From Pycnopodia helianthoides (Eukaryota > Echinodermata > Asteroidea > Forcipulatida > Asteriidae), in the NCBI GenBank assembly GCA_032158295.1, contig CM063255.1:18187094-18251093 (forward strand): 64,000 nucleotides of DNA, written 5' to 3'. The notes beneath the pieces were generated by a model. The model was not told where the DNA came from, searched no databases, and saw only the letters and a program-made list of their open reading frames with translations. Positions 22,540 through 33,544 of the stretch are shown piece by piece; the first letter of the stretch is position 1; every line of letters starts with the position of its first letter. The translations under genes were made by a program, and so were the position numbers.

Positions 22540-24115
22540 ACATATCTCAACTTTTTTCAACCATCTTCTCATAAGGTCCCATCTGTCCAAATGTCTTGAT
22601 TTCTATCAAAGGTTTATCCTAGCATGAATCATATCTGCAGTCTTCAACCTGTAGATGCACACACTACATTCTGGAATTAAGTTTTCAGACAGGTAAAATG
22701 GCAGCCCTTGACAAAACTGAATAAATGACCCAAGTGAGCCTGCTCAAAAAAGATGCCCCTCTAAGGTTTAAAGGCACTGGACACTATTGGTAATTACTCA
22801 AAATAATTATTATCATAAAAACTTACTTGGTAACGAGCAATGGAGAGCTGCTGATAGTATAAAAACTTGTGACAAATGGCTCCCTCTGAAGTAACAAAGT
22901 TTTTGAGAAAGAAGTAATTTCTCAGTAAAATATTTGAACTGATTCTGAGACCTCACGCGTGAGGTCTCGAAATCAAGCATCTGAAAGCACAAAACTTTGT
23001 GTGACAAGGGTGTTTTTTCTTCCATTATTGTCTCGCAACTTCGACGACCAATTGAGTTCAAATTTTCACAGGTTATTTATTTTGTGCATATGTTGAGATA
23101 CACCAAGTGAGAAGACTGGTCTTTGACAATAACCAAAGGTGTCCAGTGTCTTTAAACATTTTGGTGTGTTCAAATGTTTAAACATTTGAGGAAAAACACA
23201 CTGAAGTGACATTCCATTATCTTTTAATTTCATCAGTTTATGACATAACCTAATTAGTTTGTCATGCTAATTTTTCAAGGCAAAAAAGAAGAAAAAATTA
23301 AATTAAAGGAAAAAAAACATCAATTTAAAGTAATTTTAATTTCAATGACCAAATGGTGAAAATTATTGCCCACAAATGAATAAGAAATGAAAACATAACT
23401 GTACTTCCCATGCGCCCAGATGTTTGCTAATTTGAATGCTGTGAATGGTCCAAAAGCAAACTGAATGCCACAAAAAAAAAATGAAACTTCAATTTGCTCG
23501 CATGTGTAACATTCTGGCAAAATTGAATGAATAATGAAAATTCTCAGAAAAATTTAGAAACAGGCCTAGAAAACCTATAAAACAGTAAAAAAAAAAAAAA
23601 ATATGAGCATTGTAACGAGAACTGTTATCTATACAGTACAGTAGCTGATAACAGACCTTCAAACTGTGTGCGTGTTTAAAGTCAAAATTCATTATCAACA
23701 GCCTTATATCAATAAACTGATAATCTTGACACTGATCATTATAAAGAGGTGTTTGTCTGCACCTTTGACTGTTACAGCAAGTAGCTCTAGTACACAGTTT
23801 ACATTGCCCTGTACTGACCATGTACGTGTTATTAATTTTTTCGACGCCTTTTTGACTGGAAAACCCAATCTCAGGAACATACATTGTACATTGTGTCACA
23901 TTCAACTGGATATACAGTTTGTGCAATCACTCCTTTATGCAGATTTAGTTATGCTCTAAAGAGGGCATCTCTGGGTAGAATTTGAGGAAGTTGACACAAC
24001 TTACAGTATGAGAAAAAAAAGATAGATTTGAGAAATACATATCATCATCATTGACATATTACATCAAACCATGGAGACAAATAATGTGCCTCAAACCAGC
24101 GGTGATACAAAAGCC
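22540..24115. repeat. Local tandem duplication, copy B
   Basis: Collinear with 20290-22160. It contains a TTAA-flanked MITE (22771-23152) that copy A lacks. A C-run of about 15 bases (22501-22515) lies near its left edge. Confidence 0.8.
22771..23152. mobile_element. TTAA-flanked MITE (family M2)
   Basis: The ends are inverted repeats: TTTAAAGGCACTGGACAC on the left and GTCCAGTGTCTTTAAA on the right. The unoccupied site is visible in copy A at about 20481-20488 (CTAAGATTTAAACGTTTTGG), so the target was a TTAA inside TTTAAA. An inner hairpin (GAGACCTCACGCGTGAGGTC) lies near 22947. The - strand frame 22813-23061 is part of the element and not a gene. Confidence 0.85.
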
Positions 24116-24263
24116 TAAACTCGCAAACGCAGCCACTGCCGAAACACTGCGACAAGCCCCTTCTCTTAGATACAAGTGTATACTGGGTTCTGTTACGTGC
24201 AATACACAACACACAGGACCTCTGGCTTTAAGTCCAAACATCGAAAGGATGAAGCAATAGTTG

Positions 24264-24375
24264 TTTAATGTCTTGCTTAAGGACACAAGTGTTACATGTA
24301 AGACTGGGTCTTAAACCCACACTCTGCTGATGAGAAAAACCACATCTTGAGTCTGGTGCATTTGAAGGCTTCATA
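24264..24375. repeat. Short interspersed repeat fragment, possibly tRNA-related
   Basis: A stretch with TTGCTTAAGGACACAAGTG and AACCCACACTCTGCTGA resembles a short repeat very common in marine deuterostome genomes. The second part recalls a tRNA-type B box. No complete tRNA fold is seen. Confidence 0.35.
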
Positions 24376-24447
24376 TAAGAGATTCAAAGATTGTCAAACT
24401 GTTTAAACCACAGACTTCAGTCTGATTGTGCATGGTTAATGACTATG

Positions 24448-24990
24448 GGGTCATTCCGTGTCAATTCAACACGCTTTTGGACCTGACCGTCACGGATTAA
24501 AATGAAATTTTGTGTGCTGATTGGACTCAATGAGAAACCCCCAGAACCGAAATTTTTTGTCGTTCGGTTGATTACTTTTTTTTTTTAAATGTTGCTAACA
24601 TCTTAAGCTAAAAATAGAAAAAAAATTACGCATTTTGAAAAATACGCATTTTCGCAAATCAAGGTCAAAGGTCATATTTTTGCGTAACTTTGTTGTGGTA
24701 TGCGTTATAATTTTTATTTTATTTTATCAAATGCGGGCCATTTCAAGAGCTTTAAATGATGTAAATTTTATCTCTGTAGGTGCTTTACTTTTGGAGATAT
24801 GATGTCCAAACATAGCAGGTCATGCTAATTAGTCAAAAGTTCGTTAACCCATATCTCAAAAAATAATCAACCGAACGACAAAATATTTTTGTTCTGGGGG
24901 TTTCTCATTGAGTCCAATCAGCACACAAAATTTCATTTTAATCCGTGACGGTCAGGTCCAAAAGCGTGTTGAATTGACACGGAATGACCC
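24448..24990. mobile_element. Long-TIR MITE (family M3), complete
   Basis: 543 bp with inverted arms of about 120 bp that start GGGTCATTCCGTGTCAATTC and end in the complement. It is flanked by a 4-bp duplication TATG (24444-24447 and 24991-24994). A truncated second copy sits inside TRIM 3 at 43831. It has no coding capacity. Confidence 0.9.
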
Positions 24991-24994
24991 TATG

Positions 24995-25476
24995 GGTAAT
25001 ACAGGACTCACATAAAGATGAAATCGTTTTACATATCAAACCAAAAATCAACATGTCTCATCTCTGTAATGAAATTAGGGAAAACACTAAATTCTTTTTT
25101 TTTTAACCGTGTTTTTTCTTATTTTAAAAACATTTAATTGTTTTATAATATTAATTGTTTTATGTGGGTACCATTCCATTTACAAAGAACTTCAAACTTT
25201 TCTCAAGCTTGCTGCACACAGCAGTATATCAAATATAAGTATGATTGCAAAAAACTCATAATTATAAGAACAATAAAAGGTAGTATTTATGAACTTTAAT
25301 AATTTAAAAATAGGAAAAATCTTCATAAGACTTTTTATTTGTTAGTCTGATGCAATAGAATCAGTCTCCCATGCACAAATTGAGTTTTTAATCAAAGATG
25401 AAGTCTGAATTAAGAACCCAACAGGTATTGCAGTATGCTCCGGTTCAATGTTCAACAACCTGTTATTAATATTTAA
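24995..25476. other. AT-rich spacer
   Basis: No gene, repeat boundary or motif is seen apart from the TTAA target (25473-25476) of the next element. Confidence 0.5.
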
Positions 25477-25749
25477 AGATCTACTTCAGCAATATCTGCG
25501 AAATAAAACAAATTGCTGAATCTTAAACATAATGTTATTAAGTATTCTGACCTTGTAGATTGGATTGTTTTAAACATATATTTTTTTCGTAATTTTAACC
25601 GGAAAAAATAATCCGATCTTAGGGTTTTTTAAAAACTCGCGCGCTTCCATGGCTCCCTCCATAGGCACCATGCATGTCCCATACTGAAGCACGTGTATTT
25701 ACGCGCACCACGAACCAACTATAAGATACGTGGGTGAACCAGCGAATGA

Positions 25750-25757
25750 TGACGTAC
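25750..25757. promoter_or_regulatory. CRE-like motif at the THAP end of copy 1
   Basis: TGACGTAC lies about 120 bp upstream of the THAP start. The same 8-mer lies upstream of the ballast gene at the other end (31523-31530 on the opposite strand). This is a promoter-type site by inference only. Confidence 0.4.
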
Positions 25758-25871
25758 TTATAAGAAAGGGGAAACCAGGAAGTAGCGATGTGTCGTGTGT
25801 TTACACGGTAACTATGTGTGATGATCTCATTATTCGAATACATTCACCAAGTTAAGACGTGAGAATTGACC

Positions 25872-26262
25872 ATGCCGAACTCATGTTCTGTTGGTGGATG
25901 TACTTGGAACGCAGATAGGAACCCAGATGTGAGTTTTTGTTTCGATTCCCAAGAGATCCTGTCCAGAGAAGGGAATGGGTGCGTTCGGTGACCAACACAG
26001 GGTTTCACGGTGACAAAATGGACCATGATTTGCAGTGCCCATTTTACGGACGACTGTCGGGTTGCAACATCGCAACTAAAGAGCAGTTTTGGATTAAAAA
26101 GCTATAACAGGCTTAAGCCAGGTTCAATCCCAACCATGAAAGCCCCATCTGCAGTGCTATCATCTTTTCAAACAGAGAGTAAAACAGGCACAGCCAAATG
26201 AAACTAAGCGATTCAGCCAACACTCGTCTGGCATGTCATTTAAGAAAAGAGAGAAGAGCTGG
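25872..26262 (+). pseudogene. THAP zinc-finger gene, decayed, in copy 1
   Basis: The start MPNSCSVGGC gives the first THAP cysteine pair. FRFPRDPVQRREWV, TKWTMICSAHF (the C..H pair) and RLKPGSIPT (the C-terminal THAP signature) follow, but in different frames: shifts occur after NPDVSF, after REW and after LSS. A good donor (GG|GTAAGC) ends the exon at 26262, just after SFKKREKSW. A possible second exon (26807-26881) encodes GDQEPTGEQLLPSNVMESS. THAP domains bind DNA in a sequence-specific way and occur in several transposases. Compared with copy 2, a 10-bp deletion has removed residues between REW and TKW. The gene is not functional as it stands. Confidence 0.8.
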
Positions 26263-27077
26263 GTAAGCAACTTTTAAGTTCTAAAACTAAGTTCTATGAG
26301 TATGTAGTTGATATTTTACCATCGTTTCTTTTCATTTCAAAACATGCACTTCTCGCAAGAGATTTCAAACTCAATAGTAGGGCTACCAAAACCATCAACA
26401 ATTTTCCTTTTCACTCGATGTGATTGTGAGCATGATTCGAGTTCGAAGTTTAGGAAAGTTTGTAACTAGTTACCAATTCTACTTCACCTCCTTGACCTTG
26501 TCATCCCAGTGCACATACATGTGTACAAGACTCCCCTTCAACTTCAAGTACAACCTACAGACTTCATTATTGACCTTACATTGCTTTTCCAGTTTAGTTT
26601 GCTTTTAACATCATTGTATCCCTGGGGGAGGAGTACCAGGGGAAGGACCATGGTAAAAAATTACTTGGGCCTACAAAGGGCAAAGCCATACATGTGTGTG
26701 AATACAATGCCCAAATTATGACATTTTGACTTAGAGGTTAAATACAATGTTTGTTTTGATCTTTTGTTCAGGTTTTGCAAGAAGCTTTTGCTGAATATAT
26801 GCTAAGTATGGTGACCAGGAGCCCACTGGTGAACAACTTCTCCCATCTAATGTGATGGAAAGTTCAATCACATCAGAGGAGGTAATGAAATGGTTTACTG
26901 GCTTGTTGCAGAAACAACCTTAATTATGTTTAGGGGAGAAATATTCAACCGCGGGGGGTGGGGGTCAGCTTCAAAATGCCTGGACCCCGAGCTGAGGGTT
27001 ATTTTTATTTCATTACACATCAAAATGTGCAGTATCGGAATAATAATTAACTTTACTTTGCATAATCATACACTTGT

Positions 27078-27235
27078 CAGGCCTGGAATTTCATCTTGGA
27101 GAGGGCAAGGCCATTTTCATTTTGTAAAGGGTACTTCCATTGGAAAATCTTAAAGTCTATGGGAGACTTTTGAAGGGGCACCAAGGCCAACACAAGGGCA
27201 ACGAAGGCCATGGCCTCCGTGTAATTCCAGGCCTG
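27078..27235. mobile_element. 158-bp MITE nested in copy 1
   Basis: Inverted ends CAGGCCTGGAATT, flanked by a 6-bp direct repeat ACTTGT (27072-27077, 27236-27241). The same insertion is at the same place in all four transposon copies, so it was already in their common ancestor. Confidence 0.85.
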
Positions 27236-28633
27236 ACTTGTGAATATCTTAAAAGTTAACAATTTCCCTCAAGATTTTTAACAAATTTATAAACCCCTAG
27301 GTTTGAGATGCATGATTCATGTCTGTTTGCAATTTTGTTTCAAGCAGAATTATTAAAATGAAAGAAAGGTTTATTTTGTCCTCCTATTACATGTATTAAA
27401 GAGATACTGTTGACATAGTTTAAACACCTTATTGTTAATGCAGAGGATTATTTCTGATGGTAAAATATGATTTATTCATCAAGCCATTGTGGATTTTTTT
27501 CTTTATTGACTATACATGTATTGTACATATTTTTTGTACACCCTTTATTATCTTATGAGAAGAGTTGTTTTAATGCCCATGTAGCTTTTACTTGACCGCA
27601 ACCACATCTGGTAATTTAAATGTAGGGTTTTATTGAGTACATGTACACATGTATACCGTACTTATTTGTTATTGTTATTATTATTTGTTAGAAGGGGATC
27701 AACCACAAACTTGTTTGCTACGTAAGATTAATGAGCAGCCCCAGTTTGTGCATATTGCATGGTGAACTAAAGTATTTTTTTTTGGGGGGGGGAAGAAAAA
27801 GAGGAGTTGGAGTACATGTATTGGGGTTTGCATATTTCATGTGTAATGTGTTTTCAATCCAGGGCAAACACAAAACAATTACACTTCTTTTTGACAATTT
27901 GCCAGACAACCTGTCTTTCTAAGCTTTGACTGTAATTTGAAATGTTTGTTTACATTTTCTTGAAAGTCTACATTGAGCTGAAAATTTTGATAAGGTCTTT
28001 TAGAATGTCTGTAGGCAAGAAGAGTAAGGATCGCATGGAATTAGTTTTGCAACATTCCCTTTTAATTTAGCTGTTTTCTATTTAATTACTCAATGAAAAT
28101 TGAAACTAGACAGAGAGGTCAACTTTGGTGATACAACTTTTCTTGACATTAAGTATTACATGTACACTGTACTCTTAACTCCAAAAATATTGCTTTTTGT
28201 ACATAAGGTGGTCATTTACCATGTAGTATATGCAAGAAGGGTAAGGAACTCATAGTTACATTTTCTTTTAATGGCAACGTGTCCCTTTAATTTATTAATT
28301 AAGCTGCTTTCTATTTATTTACTTCACTTGAAGAGGGGTAGTTGACTTTGCAAAAACAATTGTTGTTTTATTCTATTTTTCTTGAAATAAAATAATACTC
28401 ATAAAGACTAAAGACTGATATGTGTATATTATTAAAAGTATTTATTGTCATTTACTCATGGATCATCTAAAAATGATTGTAACACACTGAAAATTTAGAG
28501 TAAATGGAGGCCACCAATCCCACCATGTTTGTATCCTCAATTCTGAAAACCTTCCTGAAAACCATGTACCACTACTAGATTAGCAGAACATGTTTTGATC
28601 ATAGTATGATTTGAAACTTTGCATGGTGGGATC

Positions 28634-28823
28634 AGGTTTGCAGTGATGCTATGTATAAAATCTCGTTGTGAGTAGTGGTGGTTTTAAAAAGAACAGGTGG
28701 TTTGACAACTTCCTGAAGAGGATCAGGGCATACTGATAAAAAAATCAAGTTGTGAAACCACTGTTTCTTTTCAGAACCACCACTACTCAAAAGAGATTTT
28801 ACCTATGGTGTCAGCGCAAACCT
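28634..28823. repeat. 190-bp foldback between the two converging genes, copy 1
   Basis: The arms of about 80 bp are imperfect inverted copies (AGGTTTGC..TGA, AAAATCTC, GAGTAGTGGTGGTT, GTGGTTT.ACAACTT). It lies about 290 bp past the ballast stop codon. The same foldback occupies 39643-39830 and 48993-49182. Confidence 0.8.
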
Positions 28824-29113
28824 CACTTAATTATAGACATTGTTCTTGTAATGACACACATCCCATCTCAGTGAGCCAAATATTAACAGATTTTTATCAA
28901 AGATTGTGGTTCTCAAAAAAGTTCCCCTTTTGAAGCCTCTTTGCTGTATAACTTCCATGTTTGTAATATGTACATGTAAGTTGAATGCATTTCACTATTT
29001 TCCATTGAGAGGCACAACAGCATGAGCTTTATGTTTGACAAATAATTTGTACATCTATTTTTTGAGTCTCATTTACAAACATTTTATCAACTATAGGGGC
29101 TAAAAATACCACA

Positions 29114-31433
29114 CTAAATTCGAGTGAGAAGAGGAATTCTTATTATATGATTGGCAATAAATTTTAGGGTTTTTAAGTTACTAATAGTCAAGTGGCGGGT
29201 AAACCCTTTATATTGTCCATTGGGGTTGGGATATGTCCTTCGGATGGCGTCCATGATACATGAAGGAAGTGGCACTCTGTTGAACCTTCCGAGGTAGCCC
29301 GTACACCATCTGACAACTTGCCTGTAAACAACATGGCGATTTCTTCTGCAAACAAAGTAGTTGAAGAAAATCAAATTAGGTAAACATTTGATATCAATAT
29401 TTGTTTAAAAACACAGTTTTCCCATTTTGAAGAAATCACGTACGAGTAAGGGTGGAAATATACTCTTCTGGTTTGTCCAGTCGAAAAACTTGTAGGAGAA
29501 CCCCCCCCCCCCACACACACACACACCCTTACATATGGCTGTTACAGGGGTACTTTCATTGTTGTTCTCCTTTTTCTGAAGAAATCCTAATTGGGTCACC
29601 ACCAGAACAAAGAAAACCTTATGGGGTAGCATTGCTCCGTAAGTTGGCATGTGTAAGCTCACACACACACACACACACTCAAGTGTGTCATGAGCTCCAA
29701 TCGTGGACCCTCCTTTGTTCAACTCTTTGTCCTGACAAACGTGGACCCCATTGTTTTCCTTTGTGATAACAAACATGGACCTATTGTCCCTTTTGTTGTA
29801 AGTCCTCGGTTTGATTGCACTACAAACTCACACACACACACACTTTTGGGTTCTTTAAAGAAGTCATAAGCTGTAACATACTCAACAATTGTGACAGAGA
29901 TCAAAGTGTTTAGAAAAAATCTTGTACAGGTTTTATGGTTATTCGTTTTTCTGAGTTGAATAAATCTAATCCAACAGTCAATTATACTCAGGGTCAGGTA
30001 AGAGGCGTAATAATTTTTTTGGGGGGAGGGTTTGCTCCTTACATTAATTTTACAGTTCAATTAAAAAAAGACACTTACTGGTCTAGAGTCCCTTCAACTG
30101 CATCTCTGCCATAGTATTCACCGGTACTGTAAATACGCGGTTTGAAGTACAGCCGGGTGCAGACAGACTGCTTCAAACCAATCATGCACAGCAAGGCTTT
30201 GGTTTTCATCCTCTACATTAATGTTCAATGCTGCCATTTGGGCTCTTGTCTTCTGCACTTCCTTACAGCAGATGCAGTTCACTGCCATTGGTTGGACCAC
30301 ACAGTGTCCACATGAGCACCTGAAAGAAAAATTTAAATAACAGAAAATTAACGGATGAAAGTGTTGCTGTACTGACATAGGATGGACTATGTTCATGACC
30401 ATTAACTAATTTTACGTGAACGGGGGTAATACAAAATGAGTGGGGATTGAAACGATGCGTGTCTCATTTATACATCTAAGTAAAAAATCATGCAATGTTT
30501 CGCATTGTTTATCAATGGCCGTTGTTCTTACTTTGTGTCTCTGGGAATTTTTTTTATTTTTTTTTTTATTTGAAAAGTGGTTTGTAATTGTAGTTCTGTT
30601 TTAAAGAATAAACATGACATATCATACTAGCCTAAAAGAAAACTATGAGAAATAATTAGCAAATGAGCTTGACATAAAAAATAATCCAATTAGGCTAGGA
30701 CCTACCTCAATCATTTGCTAAAAAAAAAAAAAAAAAAAAATGTGGTAGAACAGTGACACTGACAGAAATACGGCTTGTCAGGATCAGTTCGGTACTGAAA
30801 ATAAATGTTATCTCCGACACACTGAGATTTGATGATTGTATTGTGAAAAAATTAATGGATAAACGAGGAATTACAGAAACAAATAAAACAACATTCATCT
30901 ATTTTCCTTCTCCATGGAACCCGGTTCTCCGATAAGGATACCTGCACTAACCCAATGGGAACAATTTTTGAGTGACACCATTCAATGTATCATGAAAACG
31001 TGAACCATATTGGACAACAGCAACCATTTCGTGAGAAAAAAAAATCAACTTTCTGCTGCTATTTCTATCCATTATAGCGGCCTCATATGCCGCATAGATA
31101 AATAAGTACTTCATGACGATAAAAAACAGTAAACATAGCATTGTTTGTTCTTCAAAAAACCTGTGGGACTCACCATTCAGTATTGTTTAGTCGACCTCCT
31201 GCATCAGGATTCGCACGTTCACGATCATCGGCGGCCAGTGGCTCAAACCTGTATGGTTTGGCACCTCGCACTTCCTCGTCAAGCACTCCCCCAGCTTCAT
31301 CAACGCCCTCTTCGTCTTCGGAAGAGCTCCCTCCACCGTCAGATCTATCCTCACTATCAATACTATCATCTGTATTTCCTAATTCTTCTTCGTCCACACT
31401 GTGTTCCTCCCACGATCCGCTAATGTCTGACAT
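29114..31433 (-). CDS. P2X7-type ballast (cytoplasmic zinc) domain protein, three exons, copy 1
   Basis: Exons 31174-31433, 30079-30319 and 29114-29345 join at clean GT/AG sites in matching phase. Exon 1 encodes an acidic Ser/Asp/Glu-rich N-terminus and KPYRFEP, ending NNTEW. Exon 2 encodes CSCGHC, a CC pair, and AVCLHPAVLQTAYLQYR. Exon 3 encodes RNRHVVYRQVVRWCTGYLG, LPSCIMDAIRR and GQYKGF. The order and motifs match the C-terminal cytoplasmic domain of P2X7 receptors, which binds zinc through cysteines. No channel part is present. Within exon 2, after LQYR, a TGA interrupts; the next residues (EYYGRDAVEGTLD) continue in the +1 frame up to the splice site. The whole would be about 240 residues. 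Its role in the element is unknown. Confidence 0.8.
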
Positions 31434-31522
31434 TTTGTCCTCGTTTACTGTGTGAATAGCTATAGACGCGTACAATAAACACACTTCGCTGCGAGGGGGG
31501 TAAACAAGCCGTCTCCATTCAT

Positions 31523-31530
31523 GTACGTCA
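31523..31530. promoter_or_regulatory. CRE-like motif upstream of the ballast gene, copy 1
   Basis: GTACGTCA (TGACGTAC on the gene strand), about 90 bp before the ATG. It is conserved in copies 2 and 3. Confidence 0.4.
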
Positions 31531-31741
31531 TCAGAGTCTATGGTATATTTTTATCACGTGACATGCCGTTTCCAAAAACTCGGTATGAGGAGCTGCTGAA
31601 CGCTGGCCTAAATGACCTTTTTTTTTAATTACGCAACTACCGCTAAGTATTTACATTAATATATACGTAATCATGAAACACAAATTGATTGGATTTCGCC
31701 AAAGTTTAAATTATCTTAGTACCGTTGAAGTAGATCTTTAA

Positions 31742-33540
31742 AATCAGTGTGTTAAAATGTGCTATGTGCAGTATCTGTAGAACAATCATAGTACAGCTAC
31801 AAGCACAGAATAGCTAAATTTAGAAAATGGAATTTCCACGAAACAGTAATAAATAGGGCGTGTTGTGCCAAAGATTAAGCATAGAGCTATGTAACTCTGT
31901 GGATACAGAAGGAACACCATTCAGTATGTTGTACCAACATCTAAAAGATCATTGCTGGAATTTTCTCTAAAACCACAAAATTTGATGCTGTGTTTGATGC
32001 TATTTTCTTCCATCAAATACTGGTAAGTTATATTTGAAGAACTTTTTTGTAATTTGTAAATTGTTTCTACATGTAGAGAACAATATTTAAACGCCTCAAA
32101 ACCAGGGAATAACAACTACATGGATACAGCCACGACTCCCCTGGTCTTAGACAACCATTAAAGACCAAGTTTGGGCAAAACTGCTTCTTTGCATTCAAGA
32201 TATATCGGCAAAAAATTATCGCAATATTCAAGGATAAAGCGGTTACCCTACGTCAACAGAAATCAACACTTTAGTGCCAACAACCACATGAAAGCTTTTA
32301 CAGTAAAGTGCAGTAAACAAGAAACAAATTAATGGATACCCAGTGTGGGACAGAATCCTGCAGCTGGCCGTCCTAAACCTGACTTACATCACAGAGGATT
32401 GCCAACCGAAACCGAAAAGTCATGTTTTTGTAAGCGACAGTTCTTTAGTTTTGGCTGTTCAATCATAGAGACAACCCAATCCGCAGCGGCCAATAAGATT
32501 TGTTGTCCATTTTTTGTCCTTTTCACCCAAGTTATCGAAGACTCAAATTTGTAGCCAATCAAGCACGTTTTATTTGATCATGAATAAACTGCGCTCAATC
32601 TTCGGCAATGAGCACATGGTCCTAAATACTGCATGCGTTTTGCTCAGCCTGGGGCTCCCCCATGAGTTTAACATCACCTGCATACCCCTATATACAAACA
32701 CCCATAGCAGGAGTGATGTCATTTGGCAAGACTCAAAGTGTTGAGTGAGGTGTGAAAAAAATTTACATGCACGAATCTCAAAAAGATATAATTCATGTTT
32801 TTGTCTCTAAAATATATCATTGTGACTGGTATTTGAATAGAAGACGTGTTCAGGTGAAGAATAATTTTAGCTTTTTCTTTTCATTTCTTTTTGGAAAAAT
32901 ATTGTTTGCCTAGATCAATTCATCATAAATCATTACTTTTGAAATCAAAAATAAATATTAAGTCAACTGAACATTGCCTCAGCCCCTTTAAAGCAAAGGA
33001 CTATGCACCAAGTAAATTAATGTTTGAAGTATTAACATTTATTTTATCAGTAGAAAAAACGATAATCTTGAATAAACAAATTGAGTAATGATTGATCGAT
33101 GAAAGGAGGGTTTAAATTGAATAGATTATCTTTTTTTCATAGATACATGTTTTTTTTACAAATGATTTGTACCAAATTAATTACGAGAAGTCCCCCCGAT
33201 CCACAAAGCTAAAGTAGTAGTCAAGGTCGATTTCCTACCTCCCGCCCAGGTAGTAGTTAATAAGTAGGACAGTTCTTTTTAAACCTGAGAAGTCTCCCGA
33301 ATTCCGAAAATCTACTCCGCGTTAGTAGAACAAATAGCAAGACAAGTTCTCTAAAGAACAAAATCTACACAGCAAAGTAGATAATTATACACATGGTGTT
33401 ACCGCAAACCGAATATACATTGATACCTCACCATGCAGTGCCTCAAAAACCATAAATGATTTGTACTCCCTAAATCTATTTAAAAATAAACAAATTTTGA
33501 GAACTTTCTGATTTGAAACTTTATCTGTCAACACAAGGGA
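31742..33540. other. Intergenic DNA with one paralogous segment
   Basis: About 31870-32040 resembles 54880-55030 (shared ATCA.TGCTGGAAT, GATGCTGTGTTT..GC.AT.TTCTTC). In both, the translated block reads like DAVF.AIFF, which hints at an old duplicated exon. I do not recognise it. The rest shows nothing. Confidence 0.35.
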
Positions 33541-33544
33541 CAAT

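Larger units (their letters stand above)
25477..31737 (+). mobile_element. TTAA-flanked DNA transposon with THAP and P2X7-ballast genes, copy 1
   Basis: 6261 bp. Both ends carry the 12-bp inverted repeat AGATCTACTTCA, and TTAA flanks both sides (25473-25476, 31738-31741). The THAP gene reads + from the left end and the ballast gene reads - from the right end, so they converge. TTAA targets are known for piggyBac and Kolobok. Kolobok-type elements have been associated with THAP domains, so a Kolobok-like relation is my best guess. No intact transposase is seen. Nested inside are a 158-bp MITE (27078-27235) and a 190-bp foldback (28634-28823). Copies 1, 3 and 4 are nearly identical, indicating recent amplification; copy 2 is more diverged. 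Confidence 0.9.

Noticed and set aside
24264..24375. tRNA gene
   Set aside because: Only a B-box-like stretch is visible; no cloverleaf can be drawn from the surrounding sequence.
29452..29766. Frame with HTHTHTHP tracts (also 38772-39026)
   Set aside because: It is an AC microsatellite within a transposon intron.
31145..31455. Ser/Pro-rich proteins antisense to ballast exon 1 (also at 37016-37322 and 46359-46685)
   Set aside because: They are shadows of the acidic exon 1 on the other strand. The sense frame has the family motif and proper splice sites.
25477..31737. Assignment of the big element to piggyBac because of TTAA
   Set aside because: The ends are AGATCT rather than CCC-type, and the gene content includes THAP. 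A Kolobok-like relation fits better but is also unproven, so no superfamily is claimed.
25477..31737. A true P2X7 receptor gene
   Set aside because: There is no P2X channel domain or transmembrane segment in any copy; only the cytoplasmic-type domain is encoded.
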